Assembly (NCBI GenBank): GCA_963170055.1
Contig: CAUJGJ010000005.1
Coordinates: 719,901-783,900, forward strand
Direction of reading: 5' to 3'
DNA from: Halisarca cf. caerulea
Lineage: Eukaryota > Porifera > Demospongiae > Chondrillida > Halisarcidae
DNA: 64,000 nt
Shown here: positions 63,083 through 64,000 of the stretch, in pieces
Position numbering within the stretch: the stretch's first letter is position 1
How the letters are laid out: each line of letters begins with the position of its first letter
Made by a program: the position numbers and the translations under genes
Notes under the pieces: generated by a model
Seen by the model: the letters and a program-made list of their open reading frames with translations, nothing else
The model's database searches: none
Told to the model about the DNA's origin: nothing

Positions 63083-64000
63083 GTAGATAGATAGATATAG
63101 ATAATATTATAGATATAGATATATAGATATATAGATATATAGATATATATTATATAAATAGCATATAAATAATTATTGTATAGCGGGTAATTTTCATGGA
63201 GTGAAATTTTGTAGATCATGACAAAATTACTTCTTTATGGCCAAAACTTTGTGGTTCACACCAGAAAGAAATTCCAACTTTTATAGACAATGCCTATTTT
63301 CTTCAAAGTTAAAGCCATGATACGAGGCTACCATGACATGGGGAAGCTGAAGTCAGCAATAAAGTTCAATGCCAAAGGCAAGCGGGTAATCGTTACATGT
63401 TTACATACCAATAATGCAGCCAACTTCCTTGTTAGCAATGATGGCAGTGTGGTCCACACTAAAGGTCCACTGAGATCAGGTACATACTGTTGTTGCCTTT
63501 CTTCAAGTTCTTCAACAAGGATGTATTGAGTTTGTGAAACTGTCATCTTGATTCCTTCATAATTTCTTTGAATCTGTAGCATGTGCAGTGTAAAGAGCCA
63601 TGTGTGTGGGCATGCAGGATTACTAAATTTTGTGTGTGGATTTTCGTAGTTCCCTCCCCAACCACAAAAACACGATCCCCCCCCCCCCCCCCCCAACATT
63701 ACCCGCTATATGGTATGCATAATATATATGAATATATAGAGCAGATAGTTGAGAACAAAAGTTACAAAAAGATCAAAATTTTAAAACCTCCTGAATAGCG
63801 AGGACGCGTCCCACGTGTACACTTTATTCCCCTTTGACAATGACCACACCCATACAACAAGTACAATATATAATATACTTATATGATATATATGTATCAT
63901 GTTTAGAAACAGCAAGCAAAGCGCATCTACTCCTTGGAACAAGAGAATTCTCAGTGTCTTAGTAAGCTAGAAAAAACTAAAGCATTATTATTGAAAAGTG
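19932..64000 (+). CDS. Giant coiled-coil protein gene, at least 28 phase-0 exons, continues beyond the window
   Basis: At least 28 GT-AG exons (clusters listed separately) give about 1,009 residues over 44 kb. All 27 complete exons are multiples of three with both splice sites between codons, so any exon can be lost or duplicated without a frameshift. Composition is rich in K, E, Q, L and D, with a/d heptad hydrophobics and no signal peptide, membrane segment or globular domain in view. Twelve exons encode whole heptads (21, 28, 35, 42 or 112 residues), and 18 have I, L or V as residue 3. The family is not recognised. The style resembles golgins, centrosomal, kinetochore or myosin-rod-like scaffolds, but nothing here separates these. 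The start is not found: [10 protein letters not shown] at 19932 follows a good acceptor, though an in-frame ATG lies just upstream at about 19910. The end lies past 64000. Confidence 0.88.
21221..21590. repeat. Degenerate tandem repeat of about 40 bp
   Basis: Several units of the form CCACCTCTCCCTCTCTCACC, GAGGCCAGTACTGTT. It lies in an intron, pyrimidine-rich on the plus strand. The open frames here (Pro/Leu/Ser-rich) are repeat artefacts. Confidence 0.7.
21960..23650 (-). pseudogene. Non-LTR retrotransposon relic, reverse transcriptase
   Basis: Reading right to left: [20 protein letters not shown] (RT palm, about 23560), [17 protein letters not shown] (YxDD catalytic motif, about 23230), [15 protein letters not shown], a Cys/His segment near 22290 ([16 protein letters not shown]) and [20 protein letters not shown] (about 22060), the C-terminal segment usual in this element type. 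There are several frame changes and stop codons, so it is dead. The 5' end stops at about 23650, where an oppositely oriented element begins. Confidence 0.85.
23655..25552 (+). pseudogene. Second non-LTR retrotransposon relic, reverse transcriptase
   Basis: In order: [11 protein letters not shown] and [18 protein letters not shown] (start of RT), [71 protein letters not shown] (YADD catalytic motif, 24440), [16 protein letters not shown]. Then shifted frames: [50 protein letters not shown] and a C-terminal [20 protein letters not shown] zinc-finger-like segment to a stop at 25550. Multiple frameshifts. It is truncated at the beginning of the RT domain and meets the minus-strand relic head-to-head. 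Confidence 0.88.
25564..25680. repeat. (TG)n microsatellite at the 3' end of the retroelement
   Basis: TG tract starting right after GATGGATGGATGG behind the retroelement stop codon. It may have grown from the element's own repetitive 3' tail. Confidence 0.9.
25949..29033 (+). CDS. Coiled-coil exons 5-8, with one exon in three copies
   Basis: Exon 25949-26023 (25 aa, [20 protein letters not shown]) is followed by three 96-base copies of one exon: 26111-26206 ([20 protein letters not shown]), 26392-26487 ([20 protein letters not shown]) and 28938-29033 ([20 protein letters not shown]). Each copy ends VQDLQ followed by donor GTTATTTGAT. Intron sequence around the first two copies is also duplicated. 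The third copy is 2.4 kb away because a fold-back element and other sequence lie in between. Confidence 0.9.
26287..26332 (+). pseudogene. Decayed second copy of the 25-residue coiled-coil exon
   Basis: After the acceptor CTTGAACTTTAG the sequence AAACAGTTGAAAGCCGAGCA matches the start of the exon at 25949. The rest of that exon, its donor and part of the next intron are deleted. The sequence joins directly to TTCTCTCATGCTGTGACTG, the copy of intron sequence found at about 26052. Confidence 0.8.
26515..26640. mobile_element. Small palindromic element
   Basis: GTTGCTACACACCT at the left pairs with AGGCAGGTAGTAAC at the right. An inner stem pairs ATTTACTGCTCAAGCCCTC with GAGGGCAATCGCAGTAAAT. 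It directly abuts the next fold-back element. Confidence 0.65.
26650..26993. mobile_element. Fold-back element with terminal inverted repeats (full copy)
   Basis: The left end TGACGTCATACATCAAAGAG with ACCGCC is matched inversely by the right end GCGGCTCCTTTGATGTATGA with CGTCA. The interior contains the long hairpin (TAGTTACCACATGGCTTCCT arm and its complement) also present at 4190-4520. Length is 344 bp, noncoding. Confidence 0.85.
27156..27584 (+). CDS. Unrecognised 142-codon open frame in an intron
   Basis: The longest non-repetitive open frame in this intron, with ordinary composition (for example [35 protein letters not shown]). I do not recognise it. It ends in a stretch (GGGGGGCTTGATTAAGCCCC) that looks like a transposon-end palindrome, so it may be transposon-derived or chance. 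The start codon is uncertain. Confidence 0.2.
   Translation: MKLCDSIGHSLYKKQANLNDVHLNINDMHGFIVYNELGENTSDHGVTHLCKLVYKRYTNKGKTAVSVQVLDAIKLSTKNTPVIDSKAVYQANRYRSRPVCRVYKRRLLMANLYDYCVIFICLPYVSEEMICYKVQNPHTRGA
27600..28258. other. Intronic stretch with a C-rich run
   Basis: A C run at about 27598-27634 is followed by sequence in which I see no exon or element end. Confidence 0.5.
28259..28502 (-). CDS. Candidate minus-strand exon, unrecognised
   Basis: On the minus strand, acceptor GATTGGCCAG is followed by an acidic open frame ([40 protein letters not shown]) that runs to the donor CTGAACAG|GTACAT. Length is 244 bases. It is antisense to the host gene's intron. It could be an exon of a nested gene or of a transposon. 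No partner exon was found. Confidence 0.3.
29040..29905. other. Intronic stretch, no gene recognised
   Basis: AT-rich intron sequence. The short open frames have no recognisable content. Confidence 0.5.
29909..30258. repeat. Tandem repeat of about 80-86 bp, four units
   Basis: Units start at about 29911, 29997, 30077 and 30158. Each contains a CAACA-CAAAATCAA motif, ACAAGAGAA, ACATGA, CACAGTTG-like and ACAACATGGGACATGTT motifs. The array ends with CGACAGCAACAAAATCA right where the transposase coding homology begins. Confidence 0.85.
30256..31424 (+). pseudogene. Tigger/pogo-type DDE transposase relic with 3' terminal repeat
   Basis: Homology starts at [20 protein letters not shown], inside the catalytic domain, and continues through [41 protein letters not shown] (second catalytic Asp) and [20 protein letters not shown] (third catalytic acidic region). 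A frameshift at about 30700 moves it to [14 protein letters not shown] and [12 protein letters not shown]. After stops it reaches [16 protein letters not shown] sequence and [15 protein letters not shown] at the C-terminus (31248). A matching terminal repeat, in inverse orientation GGTGCCCGCATAAGTGGAGT with TTGAGTGT, lies at 31397-31424. The N-terminal DNA-binding half is missing, replaced by the tandem repeat. Confidence 0.88.
31430..32060. other. Intronic stretch, no gene recognised
   Basis: I see no splice-bounded exon and no element ends other than those bordering it. Confidence 0.5.
32063..32729 (-). mobile_element. TIR element with an N-terminal transposon-protein fragment
   Basis: Ends are CCGTATAGCGGGAAATTTCG on the left and GAACATTTCCCGCTATACGG on the right, with TA on both sides. 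On the minus strand from 32469 an open frame starts [20 protein letters not shown], then [39 protein letters not shown]. After a one-base shift it continues [20 protein letters not shown]. The KRGxYxxYSPxxRxxIGKxA pattern followed by a short helix-turn-helix-like segment is one I associate with N-termini of transposon proteins in sponges and cnidarians (from memory). The rest of the protein is absent, so this is a deletion derivative. Confidence 0.65.
33211..33382. repeat. (TA)n microsatellite at the 3' end of retroelement copy 1
   Basis: About 170 bases of TA with CTATCTATCT interruptions. It lies about 95 bases beyond the stop codon of the minus-strand retroelement. Confidence 0.97.
34544..34585. 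repeat. Perfect 19-bp inverted repeat with 4-base loop
   Basis: GCCCCCTGCTTTTCCTCAC, loop AAAG, GTGAGGAAAAGCAGGGGGC. It lies inside the retroelement coding region, just after [11 protein letters not shown] on the minus strand, and introduces a stop. It looks like a template-switch inverted duplication. Confidence 0.95.
34988..35667. mobile_element. Harbinger-type nonautonomous element inserted in the reverse transcriptase
   Basis: Ends are TACCCCGTTTACACTGGCTC AGG on the left and CCTGGGCCAGTGTAAACGGG GTA on the right. The target TAA is duplicated at 34985-34987 and 35668-35670. Removing the 680 bp and one TAA restores the reading frame (DVL joined to VNLQSEF), which shows that the insertion was precise. 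The interior is rich in TGGCCCAGG/CCTGGGCCA repeats near both ends and has no transposase. Confidence 0.93.
35862..35891. repeat. (TA)n at the 5' boundary of retroelement copy 1
   Basis: 30 bases of TA immediately upstream (minus strand) of the first retroelement residues. Confidence 0.95.
36558..36673. mobile_element. Long palindromic element
   Basis: GTTACAGTACGGGCAAGTGT with GCATTGGC on the left pairs with GCCAATGCACACTTGCCCGT with ACTGTAAC on the right. An inner stem pairs TTATTGC and CCCTCGGGCG with CGCCCTCGAG and GCAATAA. About 116 bp, GC-rich centre, TTA/TAC flanks. Confidence 0.9.
36712..36778. repeat. (TG)n/(TA)n at the 3' end of retroelement copy 2
   Basis: TG then TA tract, about 100 bases beyond the stop codon of copy 2 (36877), as for copy 1. 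Confidence 0.95.
36877..37613 (-). pseudogene. Retroelement copy 2: C-terminal zinc-finger/nuclease-like domain only
   Basis: Starts at the (TA)n boundary with [19 protein letters not shown], then a -1 frame change at the C run 37543-37547 leads to [61 protein letters not shown] then [15 protein letters not shown] and [12 protein letters not shown], to a stop at 36877. The last 230 codons are uninterrupted. It is clearly diverged from copy 1, so the two are separate insertions. The RT is absent through 5' truncation. Confidence 0.88.
37615..37676. repeat. (TA)n at the 5' boundary of retroelement copy 2
   Basis: About 62 bases of TA directly next to the truncated 5' end. Confidence 0.97.
37768..38701 (+). 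CDS. Coiled-coil exons 9-10, a tandem 35-residue duplication
   Basis: Exons 37768-37872 and 38597-38701 are both 105 bases: [18 protein letters not shown] and [18 protein letters not shown] at their starts, ATMEEDK and ATVEEDK at their ends. Flanking introns match as well (GTTGTAAG/GTTATTAG acceptors, ACCATATG and TTCTCCATGTT after the donors), so the copy unit is about 829 bp. The first acceptor, TTGTTGTAAG, is weaker than the second. Confidence 0.9.
38900..40200. repeat. Intronic dispersed-repeat region
   Basis: Contains one end of the GGACATGTCC family (GCATGTGGGACATGTCC at 39259-39275). Parts of this intron (38280-38350) resemble sequence inserted at 51000-51685, for example CTTCTTGATTATGGAGCTAT versus GCTTGATTGTAGCACTAT. 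No gene is seen. Confidence 0.5.
40211..41080 (-). pseudogene. CR1/L2-like retrotransposon 3' fragment
   Basis: Minus strand: [20 protein letters not shown] near 41060, then after decay [40 protein letters not shown] and [19 protein letters not shown]. The 3' UTR reads CTGGGTGCCTAGGATAGTAG and GGCTTCCCCAG and ends in (CCTAA)n at 40213-40231. It is homologous to the better kept copy at 46545-47551. Confidence 0.85.
41868..42596 (-). mobile_element. GGACATGTCC-family TIR element, inverted copy
   Basis: Ends are ACATATGTAGGACATGTCC (left) and GGCATGTCCCCCATGTGC (right). About 729 bp. Its interior (TCTCTCCAAAGCCGAGATC) is the reverse complement of that in the copy at 62131-62857 (GATCTCGGCTTTGGAGAG). 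Short open frames inside are not recognisable genes. Confidence 0.75.
42883..43394 (+). CDS. Coiled-coil exons 11-14
   Basis: Exons 42883-42945 (21 aa, [20 protein letters not shown]), 43036-43074 (13 aa, [13 protein letters not shown]), 43136-43159 (8 aa, DSLNKQYK) and 43245-43394 (50 aa, starting [16 protein letters not shown]). The 13- and 8-residue exons together make 21 residues, or three heptads. Donors are GTATAA, GTTAGG, GTAATT and GTGAGT. The two micro-exons are supported by phase, splice sites and composition. Confidence 0.82.
43640..44500. repeat. Intronic stretch with one GGACATGTCC-family end
   Basis: CACATATGTGGGACATGTCC at 43644-43663 is one terminus of this family. The partner is not identified. 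The open frame at 43876-44196 is not recognised. Confidence 0.45.
44520..45400 (-). pseudogene. Heavily decayed reverse-transcriptase element, C-terminal part
   Basis: Minus-strand fragments in shifting frames: [20 protein letters not shown] near 45310, [12 protein letters not shown] near 45180, then [20 protein letters not shown] near 44660. This order suggests the region downstream of a non-LTR reverse transcriptase. Many stops. Tentative. Confidence 0.35.
45788..46530 (-). pseudogene. MADF/BESS-like DNA-binding protein relic
   Basis: Minus strand. Near 46500-46400: [17 protein letters not shown] and [13 protein letters not shown], interrupted by a stop, like the end of a MADF or Myb/SANT-type domain. 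After acceptor TTCTGTATAG: an acidic linker exon (about 46323-46136) [20 protein letters not shown], ending at donor GTGAGT. After acceptor ATCCCCATAG (46007): [20 protein letters not shown], then a frameshift into [20 protein letters not shown] and [14 protein letters not shown], a typical BESS motif. The stop and frameshift make it nonfunctional. Such proteins are often host regulators or Harbinger accessory proteins. Confidence 0.55.
46535..47551 (+). pseudogene. CR1/L2-like retrotransposon 3' fragment, well preserved
   Basis: Open frame to a stop at 47183: [113 protein letters not shown]. This is the segment after the YxDD motif, so the element is 5'-truncated in the RT domain. The 3' UTR shares CTGGGTGCCTAGTATAGTAG and AAAGGCCTCCCCAG with the 40-kb copy. 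It ends in a (CCATAA)n tail at 47531-47551. Confidence 0.88.
47560..48520. other. Intronic stretch, no gene recognised
   Basis: No exon with splice sites or coiled-coil composition is seen, and no defined element ends. Confidence 0.5.
48522..48862. mobile_element. CCGTATAGCGGG-family TIR element
   Basis: Left end CTGTGTAGTGGAAAATTTTG, right end CCAAAGTTTCCGGCTATATG with GTA. The ends match those at 32063-32729 and 63174-63715, but the interior is different. The interior reappears at 50755-51000, inside the tandemly duplicated segment. Confidence 0.7.
48912..49560 (+). repeat. Segmental duplication, copy 1 (contains coiled-coil exon 15)
   Basis: Matches 51686-52460 nearly base for base from GACCATCAGCGTGAAATTTC through the exon, the AGTTTACTGTTATTATAGCA intron and the block GACAATACATTGTGTAAGC to TTGGCCAGGATAAAT-like sequence. 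The microsatellite inside is (GATA)n at 49364-49405. Confidence 0.9.
49068..49193 (+). CDS. Coiled-coil exon 15 (42 residues)
   Basis: [20 protein letters not shown] continuing to ENEQSELQ, 126 bases, acceptor ATTCATGTGTAG, donor GTAAGT. Heptad a/d positions 3, 6, 10, 13 and so on run through to L41. It is paralogous to the exon at 51837. Confidence 0.92.
49992..50566. mobile_element. TIR element with 5-bp ATCTT target duplication
   Basis: The left end CAGGCCTGTAGCCAGGGGGG and right end TGGACAATCCTGCCTATGGG with CCTG are imperfect inverted repeats. ATCTT flanks both sides (49987-49991 and 50567-50571). A 180-base (TG)n lies inside at 50308-50487. The TIR style (CAGGCCxxTAGCCAGGGGG) recalls hAT-like elements, but those make 8-bp duplications. 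Confidence 0.7.
50755..51685. repeat. Copy of the CCGTATAGCGGG-family interior plus a foreign insert
   Basis: 50755-51000 matches 48527-48775 (GTATAGTGGGAAATTTTGGC, TTTCCAGATGGTATT, ACATGGCGGC-like). The match then stops. About 680 bases to 51685 instead resemble parts of 41340-41545 (CCCATTCTGTTGAT, TAATTGATGACGT, AATCGG). A different repeat therefore replaced or invaded the right half of this copy. Confidence 0.65.
51686..52460 (+). repeat. Segmental duplication, copy 2 (contains coiled-coil exon 16)
   Basis: Counterpart of 48912-49560, offset by 2,769 bp at the exon. The microsatellite at the equivalent place is (TA)n followed by (TG)n (52122-52312) instead of (GATA)n. Confidence 0.9.
51837..51962 (+). 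CDS. Coiled-coil exon 16 (42 residues)
   Basis: [20 protein letters not shown] continuing to DDERSELQ, 126 bases, acceptor ATTCATGTGTAG, donor GTAAGT. It differs from exon 15 at a handful of residues, mostly charged ones at exposed heptad positions. Confidence 0.92.
52400..52705. repeat. Tandem repeat of about 72 bp, about four units
   Basis: Units contain CAGCGACTGGCATCCAAAAC, TGAG-CAAG-TTCAGTCAGGCT and AAACATCT. The first is the end of the duplicated segment (AGTGACTGCCATCTGGAAC). The array therefore grew from the edge of segmental copy 2 only. Confidence 0.75.
52730..53269. other. Intronic stretch, no gene recognised
   Basis: No exon or element terminus recognised. Confidence 0.5.
53270..53852. 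mobile_element. TIR element, TACCGTAGAGACTGG family
   Basis: Left end TACCGTAGAGACTGGTTGTT AAG, right end CTTAAAAACCAGTCTCTATG GTA. About 583 bp including the flanking TA pair. The terminal repeat is about 26 bp. The short open frame inside (53326-53517) is not recognised. Confidence 0.8.
54134..54951 (+). CDS. Coiled-coil exons 17-20
   Basis: Exons 54134-54259 (42 aa, [20 protein letters not shown]), 54322-54447 (42 aa, [20 protein letters not shown]), 54510-54845 (112 aa, starting [20 protein letters not shown]) and 54919-54951 (11 aa, [11 protein letters not shown]). The first three are 6, 6 and 16 heptads with a at residue 3 and d at residue 6. The last is one hendecad. Donors are GTATGG, GTACTA, GTATAT and GTAAGA. 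Confidence 0.92.
55475..56198 (+). mobile_element. GGACATGTCC-family TIR element
   Basis: The left end CCATGTGGGACATGTCC is clear. The right end is degenerate (AATGGACGTGCACATGCAC). About 724 bp. The interior matches the 62131 copy in order: TTTGCATAGTGATGAAAT, ATGCATGAGGGAACAAAGCT, then ACTTTGGAGACGACACAAA. Confidence 0.7.
56200..56580 (+). pseudogene. PiggyBac-like transposase C-terminal fragment
   Basis: [40 protein letters not shown] and [10 protein letters not shown], then after a stop [20 protein letters not shown] and [20 protein letters not shown] with a stop at 56566. The LTLKEF..ELAKELM segment followed by a His-containing linker and a Cys-rich finger (C..C) is the C-terminal layout of PiggyBac-type transposases. 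The catalytic domain is absent. Confidence 0.5.
56590..57171. other. Intronic stretch, no gene recognised
   Basis: AT-rich intron sequence, no exon or element terminus seen. Confidence 0.5.
57172..58199 (+). CDS. Coiled-coil exons 21-22
   Basis: Exons 57172-57246 (25 aa, [20 protein letters not shown] then AEKLE) and 58149-58199 (17 aa, [17 protein letters not shown]). Together they make 42 residues, like the 42-residue exons upstream, as if a 42-residue exon had been split by an intron. Acceptors are CAACTATTAG and CTTGCTGTAG. Donors are GTATGT and GTATAC. The open frame at 57424-57615 in the intron is unrecognised. Confidence 0.85.
58370..59300 (+). repeat. Segmental duplication of an exon pair, copy 1
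   Basis: Matches 59445-60521: CACTTTGTGTCCAAGGTTAT, GTAAAGAATTTTTTAATC, CCCTACTCTTGGGATGG, TTTCAGTCTCAAGTAGGGTC, then a (TG)n tract (58760-58950), then the two exons. The unit is about 1,225 bp. Confidence 0.9.
59063..60521 (+). CDS. Coiled-coil exons 23-26, a duplicated pair of 28-residue exons
   Basis: Exons 59063-59146 ([20 protein letters not shown]), 59214-59297 ([20 protein letters not shown]), 60287-60370 ([20 protein letters not shown]) and 60438-60521 ([20 protein letters not shown]). Each is 84 bases and four heptads, with the pair arrangement and the 67-base intron conserved. The acceptor of the second exon of each pair is ACTTTTGAAG. Donors are GTATGT, GTGAGT, GTATGC and GTGAGT. 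Confidence 0.92.
59445..60521 (+). repeat. Segmental duplication of an exon pair, copy 2
   Basis: Counterpart of 58370-59300, with a longer (TG)n tract (59789-60162, about 370 bases). The copies are separated by about 145 bases. Confidence 0.9.
60690..61640. other. Intronic stretch with possible retroelement 3' end
   Basis: CAGTGGCAGGTTCAGGGG at 60692 resembles the left end of the 49992 element. On the minus strand at about 60838 a run of AATTC units (TTGAATTGAATTTAC) looks like the 3' tail of a non-LTR element whose body would extend to about 61200 (minus-strand words such as NWGSAFV-like and [16 protein letters not shown]). Weakly supported. Confidence 0.3.
61734..61826 (+). CDS. Coiled-coil exon 27 (31 residues)
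   Basis: [20 protein letters not shown] continuing to DQAEDQ, 93 bases, acceptor CAACCTACTCAG, donor GTATGT. Confidence 0.88.
62131..62857 (+). mobile_element. GGACATGTCC-family TIR element, best preserved copy
   Basis: GCATGTGGGACATGTCC at the left and GGACATGTCCCACATGC at the right are perfect inverted repeats of 17 bp. 727 bp, no transposase. Copies of the same length lie at 41868 (inverted) and 55475. Confidence 0.9.
63030..63150. repeat. (GATA)n/(TA)n microsatellite
   Basis: TA, GATA and ATAGATAT repeats just before the next TIR element. Confidence 0.95.
63174..63715 (+). mobile_element. CCGTATAGCGGG-family TIR element carrying an exon-like open frame
   Basis: Left end TTGTATAGCGGGTAATTTTC, right end AACATTACCCGCTATATGGT. 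About 542 bp with a 24-base C run near the right end. Inside, 63290-63480 is open and reads [55 protein letters not shown], ending at a donor-like AGATCAG|GTACAT. I do not recognise the peptide. It could be part of the parent element's gene or a captured host exon. Confidence 0.6.
63740..63818. mobile_element. Solitary right end of a GGACATGTCC-family element
   Basis: GTTGAGAACAAAAGTTACAA, AAGATCAAAATTTTAAAACC and AGGACGCGTCCCACGTG match the last 80 bases of the 62131-62857 copy. The rest of the copy is missing and the TIR element just to the left takes its place. Confidence 0.65.
63907..64000 (+). CDS. Coiled-coil exon 28 (partial, runs off the window)
   Basis: [31 protein letters not shown], acceptor TCATGTTTAG, open to the last base. 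It shows that the gene continues. Confidence 0.88.

Noticed and set aside
63583..63798. Open frame across the C run and element boundary
   Set aside because: It reads through a homopolymer and two different elements and has no recognisable content.

Overview
This window looks like part of a metazoan chromosome, AT-rich, with long introns, and full of decayed transposons and simple repeats. A sponge (Porifera) is my best guess. The reasons are the intron and repeat style and several retroelement and transposase protein motifs of a kind I associate with sponge and cnidarian genomes. This is inference from motif memory, not a search result. There is one 200-base run of N (15701-15900). I see no rRNA, tRNA, CRISPR array or operon structure.

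Two host genes are well supported, both on the plus strand. The first (5603-12360) is a five-exon ornithine decarboxylase-like gene whose splice phases add up to one 465-residue protein. It keeps the PLP lysine and several other active-site residues. It has lost two PLP-phosphate contacts and one substrate aspartate, so it may be a divergent decarboxylase or an antizyme-inhibitor-like paralogue. The second runs from 19932 or earlier past the right edge of the window. It has at least 28 exons, every complete one a multiple of 3 bases (phase 0), encoding about 1,009 residues of almost uninterrupted coiled coil. Many exons encode a whole number of heptads (21, 28, 35, 42 or 112 residues), and most start at the same heptad position, with I, L or V at residue 3. 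Exons or exon pairs have been tandemly duplicated together with their flanking introns at four places.

Layout: 1-1500 carries two neighbouring minisatellites (18 bp and 17 bp). 1781-2107 is one minus-strand exon of an unrecognised gene. 3985-4520 is a palindromic element. 5603-12360 is the ODC-like gene, with small DNA transposons in intron 2. 12400-17100 is intergenic and dominated by (TG)n/(CA)n. 17186-17620 is a richer, promoter-like block. 17936-18650 is the N-terminal fragment of a retroelement lying between (TA)n tracts. From 19.9 kb on, the introns of the coiled-coil gene hold two head-to-head non-LTR relics (21.9-25.6 kb), a Tigger/pogo relic (30.3-31.4 kb) and two copies of a retroelement with a C-terminal nuclease-like domain (33.5-35.9 and 36.9-37.6 kb). 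The first of those is interrupted by a Harbinger-type element with a TAA duplication. The introns also hold two CR1/L2-like fragments, a MADF/BESS-like relic, a PiggyBac-like relic, and at least three families of terminal-inverted-repeat elements, one with about 727-bp copies bounded by GGACATGTCC-containing ends.

The most unusual items are the heptad-modular exon architecture with serial exon duplication, the altered active site of the ODC-like protein, and a shared -1 reading-frame offset at a C-run in both copies of the nuclease-type retroelement.
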